From contig NZ_CP027727.1 of NCBI RefSeq assembly GCF_003851685.1, positions 3,906,001 through 3,970,000 of the forward strand: a stretch of DNA of 64,000 bases, read 5' to 3'. A model generated the notes under the pieces. It was not told the origin of the DNA, did no database searches, and was given only the letters and a program-made list of their open reading frames with translations. The translations under genes were made by a program, and so were the position numbers. Source of the DNA: Pseudomonas sp. R5-89-07 (GTDB lineage Bacteria > Pseudomonadota > Gammaproteobacteria > Pseudomonadales > Pseudomonadaceae). Positions 28,890-38,553 of this stretch are shown here, in pieces. Positions within the stretch are counted from its first letter, which is position 1; each line of letters opens with the position of its first letter.

Positions 28890-30371
28890 TTACGCAATAG
28901 CGCCCAACAGCTTTTCCCACTCTTTGTTTTCTTTCTTCGAGACACCGCCAAGCAAATCAAGGGCTTGGCGCAGACGGAAACGCGTGAGGTCCGGGCCGAG
29001 GATTTCCATCGCATCGAGCACCGACACCGAACTGGCCTGCCCGGTGATCGCGGCAAACATCAATGGCATGGCATCGCGCAACTTCAGTTCCAGAGACTCG
29101 ACCACCGCCTGGATCGTCGCGGTGATCGCATCCTTCTCCCACTGGCGCAGGCTTTCGAGCTTCCACAGGATCAGCTGCATCAGCTGGCGTACCTGATCGG
29201 CCGAAAGCTTTTTCGATTCAAACAGCTTGGCGTCCGGGTTCACGCCCCCGGCGAAGAAGAAACTGGCCAACGGTGCGACCTGGCTGAACGTCTCCACCCT
29301 GCCCTGCACCAGCGGCGCGATTTTCATCATGTATTCGGGGTTGAGCGCCCATTGCTGCACACGGCTGGCGAACTCCTCTACCGGCAGGTCACGCAGCCAC
29401 TGGCCGTTGAGCCACGACAGCTTCTCGATATCGAAAATCGGACCGCCCAGGGAGACGCGGGACAGGTCGAAGTTATCGACCATTTCCTGCAGCGAAAACT
29501 TTTCGCGCTCGTCGGGCATCGACCAGCCCATGCGGCCCAGGTAGTTGAGCATCGCCTCGGGCATGAAGCCCATGCGCTCGTAGAAGGTCACCGAAGTCGG
29601 GTTCTTGCGCTTGGACAGCTTGCTCTTGTCCGGGTTACGCAGCAGCGGCATGTAGCACAGCTGCGGCTGTTCCCAACCGAAGTACTCGTAGAGCAGGATC
29701 AGCTTGGGCGCCGATGGCAGCCACTCTTCGCCGCGCAGCACGTGGGTGATGCCCATCAGGTGGTCATCCACCACGTTGGCCAGGAAGTACGTCGGCAAGC
29801 CGTCGGTCTTCATCAGCACCTGCATGTCCATGCGATCCCACGGGATCTCGACGTCGCCGCGCAGCATGTCCGGCACCACGCATACGCCTTCGCTCGGCAC
29901 TTTCATGCGGATCACATGGGGCTCGCCGGCAGCCAGGCGCGCGGCCACTTCTTCTTTGGACAACAGCAGCGCGCGGCCATCGTAGCGTGGGGTTTCGCCA
30001 CGGGCCTGTTGCTCGGCGCGCATCTGGTCCAGCTCTTCAGCGGTGCAGAAGCAGGGGAATGCATGACCCATGTCCACCAGTTGCTGGGTGTACTGCTTGT
30101 AGATGTCGCTGCGCTCGCTCTGACGATACGGGCCGTGAGGGCCGCCGACATCCGGGCCTTCCGCCCAGGTGATGCCGAGCCAGCGCAGGGCATCGAAAAT
30201 CTGCTGCTCCGACTCACGGGTGGAGCGCAGTTGATCGGTGTCTTCGATCCGCAGGATGAATTCACCGCCATGCTGCTTGGCAAAGCAGTAGTTGAACAAG
30301 GCGATGTAAGCAGTGCCGACGTGGGGATCCCCAGTAGGCGATGGCGCAATGCGCGTGCGGACGGTGGTCAT
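28890..30371 (-). CDS. gltX: Glutamyl-tRNA synthetase GltX
   Basis: Class I aminoacyl-tRNA synthetase of 493 residues. The HIGH-type motif is in [13 protein letters not shown] at the N-terminus, and the KMSKS-type loop is [10 protein letters not shown] near residue 245. The start [10 protein letters not shown] at 30371 fits the family; the longer frame upstream runs into REP sequence. It is followed by two tRNA-Glu genes, its own substrate. Confidence 0.97.
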   Translation of the reverse strand: MTTVRTRIAPSPTGDPHVGTAYIALFNYCFAKQHGGEFILRIEDTDQLRSTRESEQQIFDALRWLGITWAEGPDVGGPHGPYRQSERSDIYKQYTQQLVDMGHAFPCFCTAEELDQMRAEQQARGETPRYDGRALLLSKEEVAARLAAGEPHVIRMKVPSEGVCVVPDMLRGDVEIPWDRMDMQVLMKTDGLPTYFLANVVDDHLMGITHVLRGEEWLPSAPKLILLYEYFGWEQPQLCYMPLLRNPDKSKLSKRKNPTSVTFYERMGFMPEAMLNYLGRMGWSMPDEREKFSLQEMVDNFDLSRVSLGGPIFDIEKLSWLNGQWLRDLPVEEFASRVQQWALNPEYMMKIAPLVQGRVETFSQVAPLASFFFAGGVNPDAKLFESKKLSADQVRQLMQLILWKLESLRQWEKDAITATIQAVVESLELKLRDAMPLMFAAITGQASSVSVLDAMEILGPDLTRFRLRQALDLLGGVSKKENKEWEKLLGAIA

Positions 30372-30461
30372 GGCAGGTCTCGAATGGGCGATAAAACTGA
30401 AAATTGAAACAAGGGGCGAATGGTAACAGCCTGGGTGATTTCTGGAAAACCGAGGCGCGGC

Positions 30462-30642
30462 CATCGGGGGCAAGCCCCCTCCCACATTTGAATGCGTTCA
30501 CACATCAAAAAGGTGTGCAAAGGGGTTTGCCCTTGATGAGGCCAGCCCCGTCACCGCCAATCAGACAGCCAGCAACCTGCCGTCTCCCCCATCTCGATTT
30601 GTGAACACTTTCAAATGTGGAAGGGGGCTTGCCCCCGATGAG
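30462..30642. repeat. Cluster of three REP arms
   Basis: Between uvrB and gltX lie three REP-like arms: one at 30462-30490, a degenerate one around 30510-30535 (AAAGGGGTTTGCCC), and one at 30614-30642. The second and third are part of the direct duplication described in the next entry. Confidence 0.75.
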
Positions 30643-30679
30643 GCCAGCCCAGTCACCGCCAATCAGACAGCCAGCAACC
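30535..30679. repeat. Direct repeat copying the 3' end of uvrB
   Basis: A 43-bp sequence at 30535-30577 is repeated at 30637-30679 with one mismatch (C/A), 102 bp apart. The second copy holds the last 17 bases of uvrB including its stop codon. Weaker similarity continues leftward through the neighbouring REP arms, so the duplicated block is about 70-80 bp. Confidence 0.85.
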
Positions 30680-32678
30680 GCTCACGCAGCTTGCCAATCT
30701 CATCACGCGTCTGCGCCGCGGCCTCGAACTCGAGATCCCGCGCCAGTTGGTACATTTTCTCCTCCAACTGCCGAATCCGCTTGGTGATCTCACTCGGCGA
30801 GCGCAGTTCGTTCTCGTACTTGGCGCTTTCCTCCGCCGCCTTGGCCATGCCCTTGCGCTTCTTGCTGCGCGAGCCGGGCACGGTGGCGCCTTCCATGATG
30901 TCGGCGACATCCTTGAACACACCTTTGGGGGTGATGCCATGTTCCAGGTTGAACGCAATCTGCTTCTCGCGACGGCGCTCGGTCTCGCCAATCGCCCGCT
31001 CCATGGACCCCGTGATGCGGTCCGCATACAGGATCGCCCGGCCGTTGAGGTTACGTGCCGCCCGGCCGATGGTCTGGATCAGCGAGCGCTCGGAGCGCAG
31101 GAAGCCCTCCTTGTCCGCGTCCAGGATCGCCACCAGCGACACCTCCGGCATGTCCAGGCCTTCGCGCAGCAGGTTGATGCCCACCAGTACATCAAAGGTA
31201 CCCAGGCGCAGATCACGGATGATTTCCACGCGCTCCACGGTGTCGATATCAGAGTGCAGGTAACGCACGCGCACGCCGTGGTCGGCCAGGTAGTCGGTCA
31301 AATCTTCGGACATGCGCTTGGTCAGGGTGGTGACCAGCACACGCTCCTCCAGGGCCACGCGCTTGTTGATTTCCGACAGCAGGTCGTCGACCTGGGTCAG
31401 CGCCGGGCGGATTTCGATTTGCGGGTCCACCAGGCCGGTCGGCCGCACCAGTTGCTCGATCACCCGGCCGGCATGTTCGGCCTCGTAGTTGCCAGGCGTC
31501 GCGGAGACAAAGATGGTCTGCGGGCTGATCGCCTCCCATTCGTCGAAACGCATCGGCCGGTTATCCAGCGCCGAGGGCAGGCGGAAGCCGTATTCCACCA
31601 GGGTTTCCTTGCGGGAACGGTCGCCCTTATACATCGCACCCACTTGCGGCACGCTGACGTGGGACTCGTCGATCACCAGCAAGGCGTCCGGCGGCAGGTA
31701 GTCATAGAGTGTCGGCGGCGGCGCGCCGGACTCGCGCCCCGAGAGGTAGCGCGAGTAGTTTTCGATGCCGTTGCAGTAACCCAGCTCCAGGATCATCTCC
31801 AGGTCGAAGCGGGTGCGCTGCTCCAGGCGCTGGGCCTCCACCAGCTTGTTATTGGCGCGCAGATACTCCAGGCGCTCGGCCAACTCGACCTTGATGCCCT
31901 CGATGGCCCCCATCAGGGTTTCACGTGGGGTCACATAGTGGCTTTTCGGGTAGAAGGTGAAGCGCGGCAGTTTGCGGATCACCTCGCCGGTCAACGGGTC
32001 GAAGGCCGACAGGCTTTCGACTTCGTCGTCGAACAACTCGATGCGGATCGCCTCAAGGTCGGATTCGGCCGGGTAGATGTCGATCACATCGCCGCGCACG
32101 CGGAACGTGGCGCGGGCAAAGTCCATATCGTTGCGGGTGTACTGCAGGCTCGTCAGGCGGCGCAGCAGTTCGCGCTGGTCGAGTTTGTCGCCACGGTCGA
32201 CGTGCAGCACCATTTTCAAATAGGTTTCGGGGCTGCCCAGGCCGTAAATGCACGACACCGTGGTGACGATGATCGCATCCTTGCGTTCCAGCAGGGCCTT
32301 GGTCGCCGACAGCCGCATTTGCTCGATGTGGTCGTTGATCGACGCATCCTTCTCGATAAACGTATCGGAGGACGGCACGTAGGCTTCCGGCTGATAGTAG
32401 TCGTAGTAGGAAACGAAATATTCCACCGCGTTGTTCGGGAAGAACGCCTTGAACTCGCCATACAACTGCGCGGCCAGGGTTTTGTTCGGCGCCAGCACCA
32501 GGGTTGGGCGCTGCACCTGCGCGATCACGTTGGCGATGCTGAACGTCTTGCCTGAACCGGTCACCCCAAGCAACGTTTGATGCGCGAGGCCAGCCTCGAT
32601 GCCTTCGACCATCTGGCGAATGGCTTCCGGTTGATCGCCGGCGGGTTCGAAACGGGTGACGAGCTGGAAATCCGACAT
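30663..32678 (-). CDS. uvrB: Excinuclease ABC subunit UvrB
   Basis: DNA damage recognition helicase of nucleotide excision repair (671 residues). Walker A is [13 protein letters not shown] near residue 40, the beta-hairpin region is [12 protein letters not shown], helicase motif VI reads QTIGRAARN, and a C-terminal UVR domain (about 630-665) would bind UvrC. It is divergent from the aminotransferase gene. I saw no convincing LexA box upstream. Confidence 0.97.
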   Translation of the reverse strand: MSDFQLVTRFEPAGDQPEAIRQMVEGIEAGLAHQTLLGVTGSGKTFSIANVIAQVQRPTLVLAPNKTLAAQLYGEFKAFFPNNAVEYFVSYYDYYQPEAYVPSSDTFIEKDASINDHIEQMRLSATKALLERKDAIIVTTVSCIYGLGSPETYLKMVLHVDRGDKLDQRELLRRLTSLQYTRNDMDFARATFRVRGDVIDIYPAESDLEAIRIELFDDEVESLSAFDPLTGEVIRKLPRFTFYPKSHYVTPRETLMGAIEGIKVELAERLEYLRANNKLVEAQRLEQRTRFDLEMILELGYCNGIENYSRYLSGRESGAPPPTLYDYLPPDALLVIDESHVSVPQVGAMYKGDRSRKETLVEYGFRLPSALDNRPMRFDEWEAISPQTIFVSATPGNYEAEHAGRVIEQLVRPTGLVDPQIEIRPALTQVDDLLSEINKRVALEERVLVTTLTKRMSEDLTDYLADHGVRVRYLHSDIDTVERVEIIRDLRLGTFDVLVGINLLREGLDMPEVSLVAILDADKEGFLRSERSLIQTIGRAARNLNGRAILYADRITGSMERAIGETERRREKQIAFNLEHGITPKGVFKDVADIMEGATVPGSRSKKRKGMAKAAEESAKYENELRSPSEITKRIRQLEEKMYQLARDLEFEAAAQTRDEIGKLRERLLAV

Positions 32679-33020
32679 AACGTACCTCGTGTGGTCACCC
32701 CAGACTCAACACCGCCAGGGACGAAATAGCTCAGCAACCCGCGAAAAGTCATCGCAGGCTGCAGGAAAAAACCATGATAGCCGTAGTAGTGGTGACGAAT
32801 GTGACCGGTTTCAAGGCAATCGTCCTACCTGCCGTCCGGGTCAATATTGCAATAAGACTAACGGTCGGCAAATAAACCGAAAAACTTGGCCGAAAAGCCA
32901 TTTCGGCTGTCGCCCTCAGCCGTCATGGCCTCTATACTAGCTCCCCGTTTGTGCACCGCTCTAGTGCAACCGGCTGGAGCGCGACACGTCCCTCCCTTCC
33001 CCCATAGAGCTGCCGCAAAA
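32679..33020. promoter_or_regulatory. uvrB / aminotransferase divergent promoter region
   Basis: 342 bp between divergent starts. No gene, RNA or LexA-type palindrome is visible. The aminotransferase reading frame stays open upstream of its ATG, but that extension lacks family similarity. Confidence 0.45.
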
Positions 33021-34217
33021 ATGAGCCTGTTCTCCGCTGTCGAAATGGCACCACGCGATCCAATCCTGGGCCTCAACGAAGCATTCAACGCTGATACACG
33101 AACCACCAAGGTCAACCTTGGCGTGGGCGTTTACTGCGACGAGGGGGGGAAGATTCCACTCTTGCGTGCCGTTGCCGAAGCGGAAGCCATTCGCGTGGCG
33201 CAACACGCGGCCCGTGGCTACTTGCCGATTGACGGGATCGCCGCCTACGACAAGGCCGTGCAAACCCTGCTGTTCGGTGCTGATTCGCCGCTGCTCGAAG
33301 CCAGTCGCGTGGTCACCGTGCAAGCCGTCGGCGGTACCGGCGCATTGAAAATCGGCGCTGACTTCCTCAAGCAGCTGCTGCCAAACGCCGTCGTCGCCAT
33401 CAGCGACCCGAGCTGGGAAAACCATCGCGCGCTGTTCGAAACCGCCGGTTTCCCGGTGCAGAACTACCGCTACTACGACGCCGCCACCCACGACGTCAAC
33501 CGTGCCGGCCTGCTCGAAGACCTCAACGCCCTGCCGCCACAGTCCATCGTGGTACTGCACGCCTGCTGCCATAACCCGACCGGCGTCGACCTGAGCCCGG
33601 CCGACTGGCAGAACGTGCTGGACGTGGTCAAGGCCAGGAACCTGGTGCCGTTCCTCGACATGGCCTACCAGGGCTTTGGCGACGGCATCCACGAAGACGC
33701 GGCCGCCGTGCGCCTGTTCGCGGAATCGGGCCTGACCTTCTTTGTGTCCAGCTCGTTCTCCAAGTCGTTCTCGCTGTATGGCGAACGCGTGGGCGCATTG
33801 TCCATCGTCAGCGACTCCAAGGAAGAAAGCGCGCGCATCCTGTCCCAGGTCAAGCGTGTGATCCGCACCAACTACTCCAACCCGCCGACCCACGGCGCGG
33901 CGATCGTTGCCGCGGTGCTGAACAACCCTGAACTGCGCGCCCAGTGGGAAGCGGAACTGGCCGAAATGCGCCTGCGCATCCGCGGCATGCGCGAGCAGAT
34001 GGTGGCCGAACTGGCCAAGGCGGCTCCGGGCCACGACTTCAGCTTCGTCGGTCGCCAGCGCGGGATGTTTTCCTACTCCGGCCTGAGCGTTGAGCAAGTC
34101 ACTCGGTTGCGCAGCGAGTTCGGCATCTACGCGCTGGATACCGGGCGTATCTGCGTGGCGGCGCTGAACCAGTCGAACATTGGTGCAGTGACCAAAGCCA
34201 TCGTTCAGGTGCTGTAA
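33021..34217 (+). CDS. Aromatic amino acid / aspartate aminotransferase
   Basis: Class I PLP aminotransferase of 398 residues, AspC/TyrB type. It starts MSLFSAVEMAPRDPILG at 33021. The PLP Lys lies in SSFSKSFSLYGERVG near residue 248, and HACCHNPTGVD carries the conserved Asn/Pro. It transfers amino groups between aspartate or aromatic amino acids and 2-oxoglutarate. TyrB is the closest role by family; the precise substrate preference cannot be read. Confidence 0.93.
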   Translation: MSLFSAVEMAPRDPILGLNEAFNADTRTTKVNLGVGVYCDEGGKIPLLRAVAEAEAIRVAQHAARGYLPIDGIAAYDKAVQTLLFGADSPLLEASRVVTVQAVGGTGALKIGADFLKQLLPNAVVAISDPSWENHRALFETAGFPVQNYRYYDAATHDVNRAGLLEDLNALPPQSIVVLHACCHNPTGVDLSPADWQNVLDVVKARNLVPFLDMAYQGFGDGIHEDAAAVRLFAESGLTFFVSSSFSKSFSLYGERVGALSIVSDSKEESARILSQVKRVIRTNYSNPPTHGAAIVAAVLNNPELRAQWEAELAEMRLRIRGMREQMVAELAKAAPGHDFSFVGRQRGMFSYSGLSVEQVTRLRSEFGIYALDTGRICVAALNQSNIGAVTKAIVQVL

Positions 34218-34235
34218 ACCTGCAGGCGTCATACG

Positions 34236-34265
34236 AGGGGGAAGCCAATGGCTTCCCCCTTTTTG
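34236..34265 (+). terminator. Terminator after the aminotransferase
   Basis: AGGGGGAAGCC / GGCTTCCCCCT stem with a three-base loop followed by TTTTTG, 18 bp after the stop codon. Confidence 0.92.
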
Positions 34266-34316
34266 TTGGCGAACCACTAGACTGGACACCGACTGCCCTT
34301 TTGCTGTGAGAACCCT

Positions 34317-34526
34317 ATGAGAAACGACGACCTGGACCTGCGCGCCGATCGCGACGAACTGCACGACTATGCACCACGTGCGCCCCAAGCCAAGCGCCAG
34401 AAAAGCCTGGTGCTGCAAGTGGCACTGGGCGTGTTCCTCGGTGGTCTTGCGTTGTGGCTGGTGCAACTGGGCGCAACAGCAATCATGGCCAAGCTGGCCA
34501 TGGGCACTCTGCAATTTGGCGGCTGA
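34317..34526 (+). CDS. Small single-pass membrane protein
   Basis: 69 residues: an acidic and basic cytoplasmic N-terminus (DDLDLRADRDELHDY) and a single hydrophobic helix at about 32-57 (LQVALGVFLGGLALWLV). It has its own ATG 51 bp after a strong terminator. No function is known to me. Confidence 0.75.
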   Translation: MRNDDLDLRADRDELHDYAPRAPQAKRQKSLVLQVALGVFLGGLALWLVQLGATAIMAKLAMGTLQFGG

Positions 34527-34536
34527 TGAAGATCAA

Positions 34537-34568
34537 AATGTGGGAGGGGGCAAGCCCCCTCCCACATT
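34537..34568. repeat. REP single palindrome
   Basis: A near-perfect palindrome, AATGTGGGAGGGGGC and its complement, separated by two bases, between convergent genes. It may also act as a bidirectional terminator. Confidence 0.8.
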
Positions 34569-34571
34569 GAT

Positions 34572-35444
34572 TCAGGCTGCTACCAAGCCGCGCTCCTCCA
34601 GCAGTTTTACGAAGCTGTTCAAACTTTGCGACACCGTGCCCCTGCGCCAGATCAGCCAAGTGTTCAGCACGCGATAGCTGTCTGCCAGCGGCCACACGCT
34701 CACCGCCGCAAACCCCGGCATGTTTTCCAGCATGCTGCGCGGCATCAACGCCAGCCCTGCCCCGGCGCTGACGCACGCGAGCATGCCGTGATACGACTCG
34801 ATCTCGAAGATCTTGCCCGGCATCGCACCATCCTGTGAAAACCAACGCTCAAAGTGATGCCGGTAGGAGCAGTTCGAGCGAAAGGTATAGATATTCTCGC
34901 CATTCACCTCCCGCCCCCGCGTGATCGGCGCATGGTGCAGCGGTGCGATCACCACCATTTCTTCCTCGAATACCGCCACGCCTTCCAGAGTGGAGTGCAG
35001 CACCGGCCCGTCGACAAAGGCCGCCGTCAGCCGCCCAGACAACACGCCTTCGATCATCGTGCCCGACGGGCCGGTGCTCAGGTCCAGCTCGACCTTGGTG
35101 TGCTTCTGGTTATACGCCGCCAACAACGCGGGAATGCGCACCGCCGCGGTACTTTCCAGCGAACCAAGGGCAAACGCGCCCTGGGGCTCCTCCCCCGCCA
35201 CCGTTGCGCGGGCTTCTTGTACCAGATCGAGAATACGTCGCGCATAGCCGAGGAAATTCCACCCGGCCGGTGACAGGCGCAGGCGGCTCTTCTCGCGAAT
35301 GAACAACTCCACGCCCAAATCCTGCTCCAACTGCTTGATGCGCGTGGTCAGGTTCGACGGCACCCGATGAATCAACTGCGCGGCGGCGCTGATGCTGCCT
35401 TGCTCGGCAACGGCCTTGAAGATTTCCAATTGCACCAGGTCCAA
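34572..35444 (-). CDS. LysR regulator, PtrR/YneJ type
   Basis: 290-residue LTTR. The N-terminus [18 protein letters not shown] and [15 protein letters not shown] closely resemble E. coli YneJ (PtrR), which controls the adjacent sad/yneI gene. Here too the gene is divergent from a succinate-semialdehyde dehydrogenase. I prefer the TTG at 35444 as start: GGAG lies six bases upstream and the protein then begins like YneJ. A TTG at 35456 would add four residues. Confidence 0.9.
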   Translation of the reverse strand: MDLVQLEIFKAVAEQGSISAAAQLIHRVPSNLTTRIKQLEQDLGVELFIREKSRLRLSPAGWNFLGYARRILDLVQEARATVAGEEPQGAFALGSLESTAAVRIPALLAAYNQKHTKVELDLSTGPSGTMIEGVLSGRLTAAFVDGPVLHSTLEGVAVFEEEMVVIAPLHHAPITRGREVNGENIYTFRSNCSYRHHFERWFSQDGAMPGKIFEIESYHGMLACVSAGAGLALMPRSMLENMPGFAAVSVWPLADSYRVLNTWLIWRRGTVSQSLNSFVKLLEERGLVAA

Positions 35445-35549
35445 ATCATTCTCCAATCGTGAATGTATTGCTTAATATTATTCAGTTTCCAGAAAAGGTA
35501 CAGCGCCGTACGCTGGGCTCCATTCCAATCATCCCAGCAGGACGGTGCC

Positions 35550-36941
35550 ATGAACGCTATTTCTCACCAGACCCACGCGTTGTCGATCAACCCGGCCAAC
35601 GGCGAAACCGTTGCCAGCTACGTGTACGAAAGCCCATCGCAGCTGGATGCCGCGCTCGACCGCTCCACCGCTGCCTTCCGCACCTGGCGCCGCCAACCCG
35701 TCGGTCAGCGCGCCGAATTGCTGTTGGCCCTGGCCAGCGCGCTGCGTGACCAGGCCGAAGCCATGGCACAGATGATCACCCTGGAAATGGGCAAACCGAT
35801 TGCCCAGGCCCGCGCCGAAATCGAAAAATGCGCCCAGCTCAGCGAGTGGTACGCAGAGCACGGCCCGGCCATGCTCGCGCCGGAGCCGACGCTGGTGGAC
35901 AACGGCAGCGCCCAGATCGAATACCGCCCGCTGGGCCCGATCCTTGCCGTGATGCCGTGGAACTTCCCGGTCTGGCAAGTGCTGCGCGGCGCCATACCGA
36001 CCCTGCTCGCCGGCAACACCTACGTGCTTAAACATGCGCCGAACGTGATGGGCAGCGCCTATCTGATTCAACAGGCGTTCCAAAAGGCCGGCTTCGCTGA
36101 AGGCCTGTTCGAGGTGATCAACGTCACCACCGAGGGCGTGTCCAGCGCCATCGCCGACCCACGCATCGCCGCCGTCACCCTCACCGGCAGCGTGCGCGCC
36201 GGCATTGCCATCGGCTCCCAGGCCGGTGCAGCCTTGAAGAAATGCGTGCTGGAACTGGGCGGCTCCGATCCGTTCATCGTGCTCAACGACGCCGACCTCG
36301 ATGCTGCCGTACAAGCCGCACTGATCGGCCGCTTCCAGAACAGCGGCCAAGTCTGCGCTGCTGCCAAACGCTTGATCATCGAAGCCGGTGTGGTCGAAGC
36401 CTTTACCGCCAAGTTCCTCGAAGCCAGCCGCAACCTGGTGATGGGCGACCCGACCTCGGCTGCCACCTACATCGGCCCCATGGCGCGCTTCGACCTGCGC
36501 GATGAGCTGCACGGCCAGGTCCAGGCCACTCTCGAAGAAGGCGCGACCCTGTTATTGGGCGGCAACAAAGTGGCTGGCGCAGGCAACTATTACGAGCCCA
36601 CCGTACTGGCAGACGTCACCGACCAGATGACTTCGTTCAGACAGGAACTGTTCGGCCCCGTCGCGTCCATCATCACCGCCCGCGACGCCGACCATGCGGT
36701 GGCATTGGCCAACGACAGCGAATTCGGCCTGACCGCCAGTATCTTCACCGCCGACCCGGCGAAAGCGCGGGACATCGCCAACCAACTGGAAACCGGTGGG
36801 ATATTCGTCAACGCGTTCAGCGTCTCCGACCCTCGGGTGGCGTTTGGTGGCATTAAGAAAAGCGGGTTCGGACGCGAACTGTCGCACTTCGGCGTGCGCG
36901 AATTCTGCAATGCGCAGACGGTGTGGTTCGACCGTAAATAA
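35550..36941 (+). CDS. sad: Succinate-semialdehyde dehydrogenase, Sad/YneI type
   Basis: NAD(P)-dependent aldehyde dehydrogenase of 463 residues. The catalytic Cys is in NSGQVCAAAKR and the catalytic Glu in LELGGSDPF; the cofactor segment MPWNFPVWQ is present. Length and the divergent PtrR-like regulator match E. coli Sad, which oxidises succinate semialdehyde from GABA and putrescine breakdown. The ATG at 35550 was chosen over a 29-residue upstream extension. Confidence 0.9.
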   Translation: MNAISHQTHALSINPANGETVASYVYESPSQLDAALDRSTAAFRTWRRQPVGQRAELLLALASALRDQAEAMAQMITLEMGKPIAQARAEIEKCAQLSEWYAEHGPAMLAPEPTLVDNGSAQIEYRPLGPILAVMPWNFPVWQVLRGAIPTLLAGNTYVLKHAPNVMGSAYLIQQAFQKAGFAEGLFEVINVTTEGVSSAIADPRIAAVTLTGSVRAGIAIGSQAGAALKKCVLELGGSDPFIVLNDADLDAAVQAALIGRFQNSGQVCAAAKRLIIEAGVVEAFTAKFLEASRNLVMGDPTSAATYIGPMARFDLRDELHGQVQATLEEGATLLLGGNKVAGAGNYYEPTVLADVTDQMTSFRQELFGPVASIITARDADHAVALANDSEFGLTASIFTADPAKARDIANQLETGGIFVNAFSVSDPRVAFGGIKKSGFGRELSHFGVREFCNAQTVWFDRK

Positions 36942-36966
36942 ACAGCCCTGGCGTCAACACACATCA

Positions 36967-36998
36967 AATGTGGGAGAGGGCTTGCCCCCTCCCACATT
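36967..36998. repeat. REP single palindrome
   Basis: AATGTGGGAGAGGGC... and its inverted arm ...CCCCTCCCACATT between two convergent genes, with one mismatch in the stem. Confidence 0.75.
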
Positions 36999-37026
36999 TG
37001 GATCCAGACAGCCCTGAAGGGCCGTA

Positions 37027-37329
37027 TCAACAGCGGATATGCCGGCGCACGCACTGCACCAGCCCATCCAACGCCTGCGGCTTCACCGGCGCCAGGACGC
37101 ACACCGTGTGTTCACGCTCGCCTTCGGTCACGGTGAGCGTGTAATGCACCTGGCCCGGATTGCCGGAGGGCTGGGTACTTTGCGGCAACTGGAAAAACTT
37201 CGATTCCTCGACCAACTGCCGAAGCTCTTGCTGATCCTGCTCGGGCAGTGCATCAAGCTCCACGCTGCGAGGCTGGGCCAGGCCCGGAAAGAACGCCGGG
37301 CCGCCGTTTTCCTTGATCGAGATTCGCAT
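37027..37329 (-). CDS. Emfourin-like protealysin inhibitor
   Basis: 100-residue soluble protein with no signal peptide. It starts MRISIKENGGPAFFPGL and contains the segments ELRQLVEESKFFQLP and HYTLTVTEGEREH, like the small inhibitor (M4in, emfourin) encoded beside protealysin genes in Serratia and Photorhabdus. It follows the protease gene by 28 bp in the same direction. It should bind and block the M4 protease in the cytoplasm. Family assignment from memory, supported by context. Confidence 0.82.
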   Translation of the reverse strand: MRISIKENGGPAFFPGLAQPRSVELDALPEQDQQELRQLVEESKFFQLPQSTQPSGNPGQVHYTLTVTEGEREHTVCVLAPVKPQALDGLVQCVRRHIRC

Positions 37330-37357
37330 CGCTGTTCCTCACCGCCCTGGCGGATTG

Positions 37358-38419
37358 TCAGACGTTGATACCCACCGCTTTCCAACCTTCCTTCACGGCC
37401 TTCTGCTCATCCTTGTTCGCGCCATACAGACGCCCGGCAACATCGTACGTGATACGTGCAAAACGCAGAAACCCCGAGTTCGGCCGCAACCTGGCATCGC
37501 GCAACGCGTCATACCAGATGCGCCCCGCGCGCTCCCAGGCAAAGCCGCCGATCCGGGTGGCGACTTGATAGAACGCATGGTTGGGAATGCCGGAGTTGAT
37601 ATGCACGCCGCCATTGTCGTCATAGGTCTGCACAAAGTCATCCATGTGCCCCGGCTGAGGGTCCTTGCCCAGCAACTTGTCGTCAAACGCGGTGCCGGGC
37701 GCCTTCATCGAGCGCAGCGCGGTGCCTTTGATCTTTTTCGTAAACAGCCCCTTGCCGATCAGCCAGTCGGCGTCTTCAGCTTTCTGCTGCAATGCATATT
37801 GCTTGATCAATGAGCCGAACACGTCCGACAGCGATTCGTTCAACGCACCGGACTGGTTGAAGTACATCAGCTTGGCTTCATCCTCGGTGACCCCGTGGGC
37901 CAGTTCATGGCCTATCACGTCGAGCGCTACGGTGAAACGGTTGAACAGCTGCTGGTCGCCATCGCCAAAGACCATCTGGGTCGAATTCCAGAACGCATTG
38001 TTGTAGTCCTGGCCGAAGTGCACGGTGGCATCCAGGGCCATGCCGGCATCGTCGATGGAATTGCGGTCGAAGACCTGGTCGAAAAAGTCGAAGGTCGCGC
38101 CCAGGCCGTCATAGGCCTCGTCCACCGCAGCATCACCGCTGGCCGGTTGCCCTTCGCCGCGGATCAGCTTGCCCGGCAGGCTGTCGGTGTTTTCGGCGCT
38201 GTAGATCGAGCGCTGTTTCTCGGCGCCGGCCGCTAGCGCCATGCGCGCCGGGCCTTTGGCGGGTACGGCGACCATGCGCAACGAGCGGAACGTGCTGTCC
38301 TTGGCGCGCGTGCGCAGCGCGACCTCCCGTTGCGCTTTATCGCCGTGGCGCGCGATCTGGTCGAGCATGTACGGCGGGATCAGGCAGAAAATCGGATTAC
38401 GCGGTTGGCGAACACACAT
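37358..38419 (-). CDS. Protealysin-type M4 metalloprotease
   Basis: Thermolysin-family zinc protease of 353 residues. A short propeptide carries the protealysin-type PPYML motif at 15-19. The zinc site is HELAH at 171-175 with the third ligand Glu195 in NESLSD, and the catalytic His lies in GGVHINSGIPNHAFY. There is no secretion signal, as in protealysin itself. The next gene in the operon encodes an emfourin-like inhibitor, and a DNA/RNA endonuclease gene is divergent. Confidence 0.92.
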   Translation of the reverse strand: MCVRQPRNPIFCLIPPYMLDQIARHGDKAQREVALRTRAKDSTFRSLRMVAVPAKGPARMALAAGAEKQRSIYSAENTDSLPGKLIRGEGQPASGDAAVDEAYDGLGATFDFFDQVFDRNSIDDAGMALDATVHFGQDYNNAFWNSTQMVFGDGDQQLFNRFTVALDVIGHELAHGVTEDEAKLMYFNQSGALNESLSDVFGSLIKQYALQQKAEDADWLIGKGLFTKKIKGTALRSMKAPGTAFDDKLLGKDPQPGHMDDFVQTYDDNGGVHINSGIPNHAFYQVATRIGGFAWERAGRIWYDALRDARLRPNSGFLRFARITYDVAGRLYGANKDEQKAVKEGWKAVGINV

Positions 38420-38553
38420 AAGCTGGCTCCTTTTTGGCGTGTGGTGAACGGCCGGTTAACGAGTTCAGGATAGACCCGAGTCTGCCGCCTGGGCCAAATT
38501 GTCATGAAATCATGTTGCAGTCGTGTTTATCCGATACCCATGAGGAATACCCA

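Noticed and set aside
30747..32555. 602-codon rightward open frame opposite uvrB
   Set aside because: Antisense shadow of uvrB; low-complexity His/Gln/Arg/Val composition and no domain.
32679..33020. LexA box upstream of uvrB
   Set aside because: No CTG-N10-CAG palindrome of convincing quality was seen.
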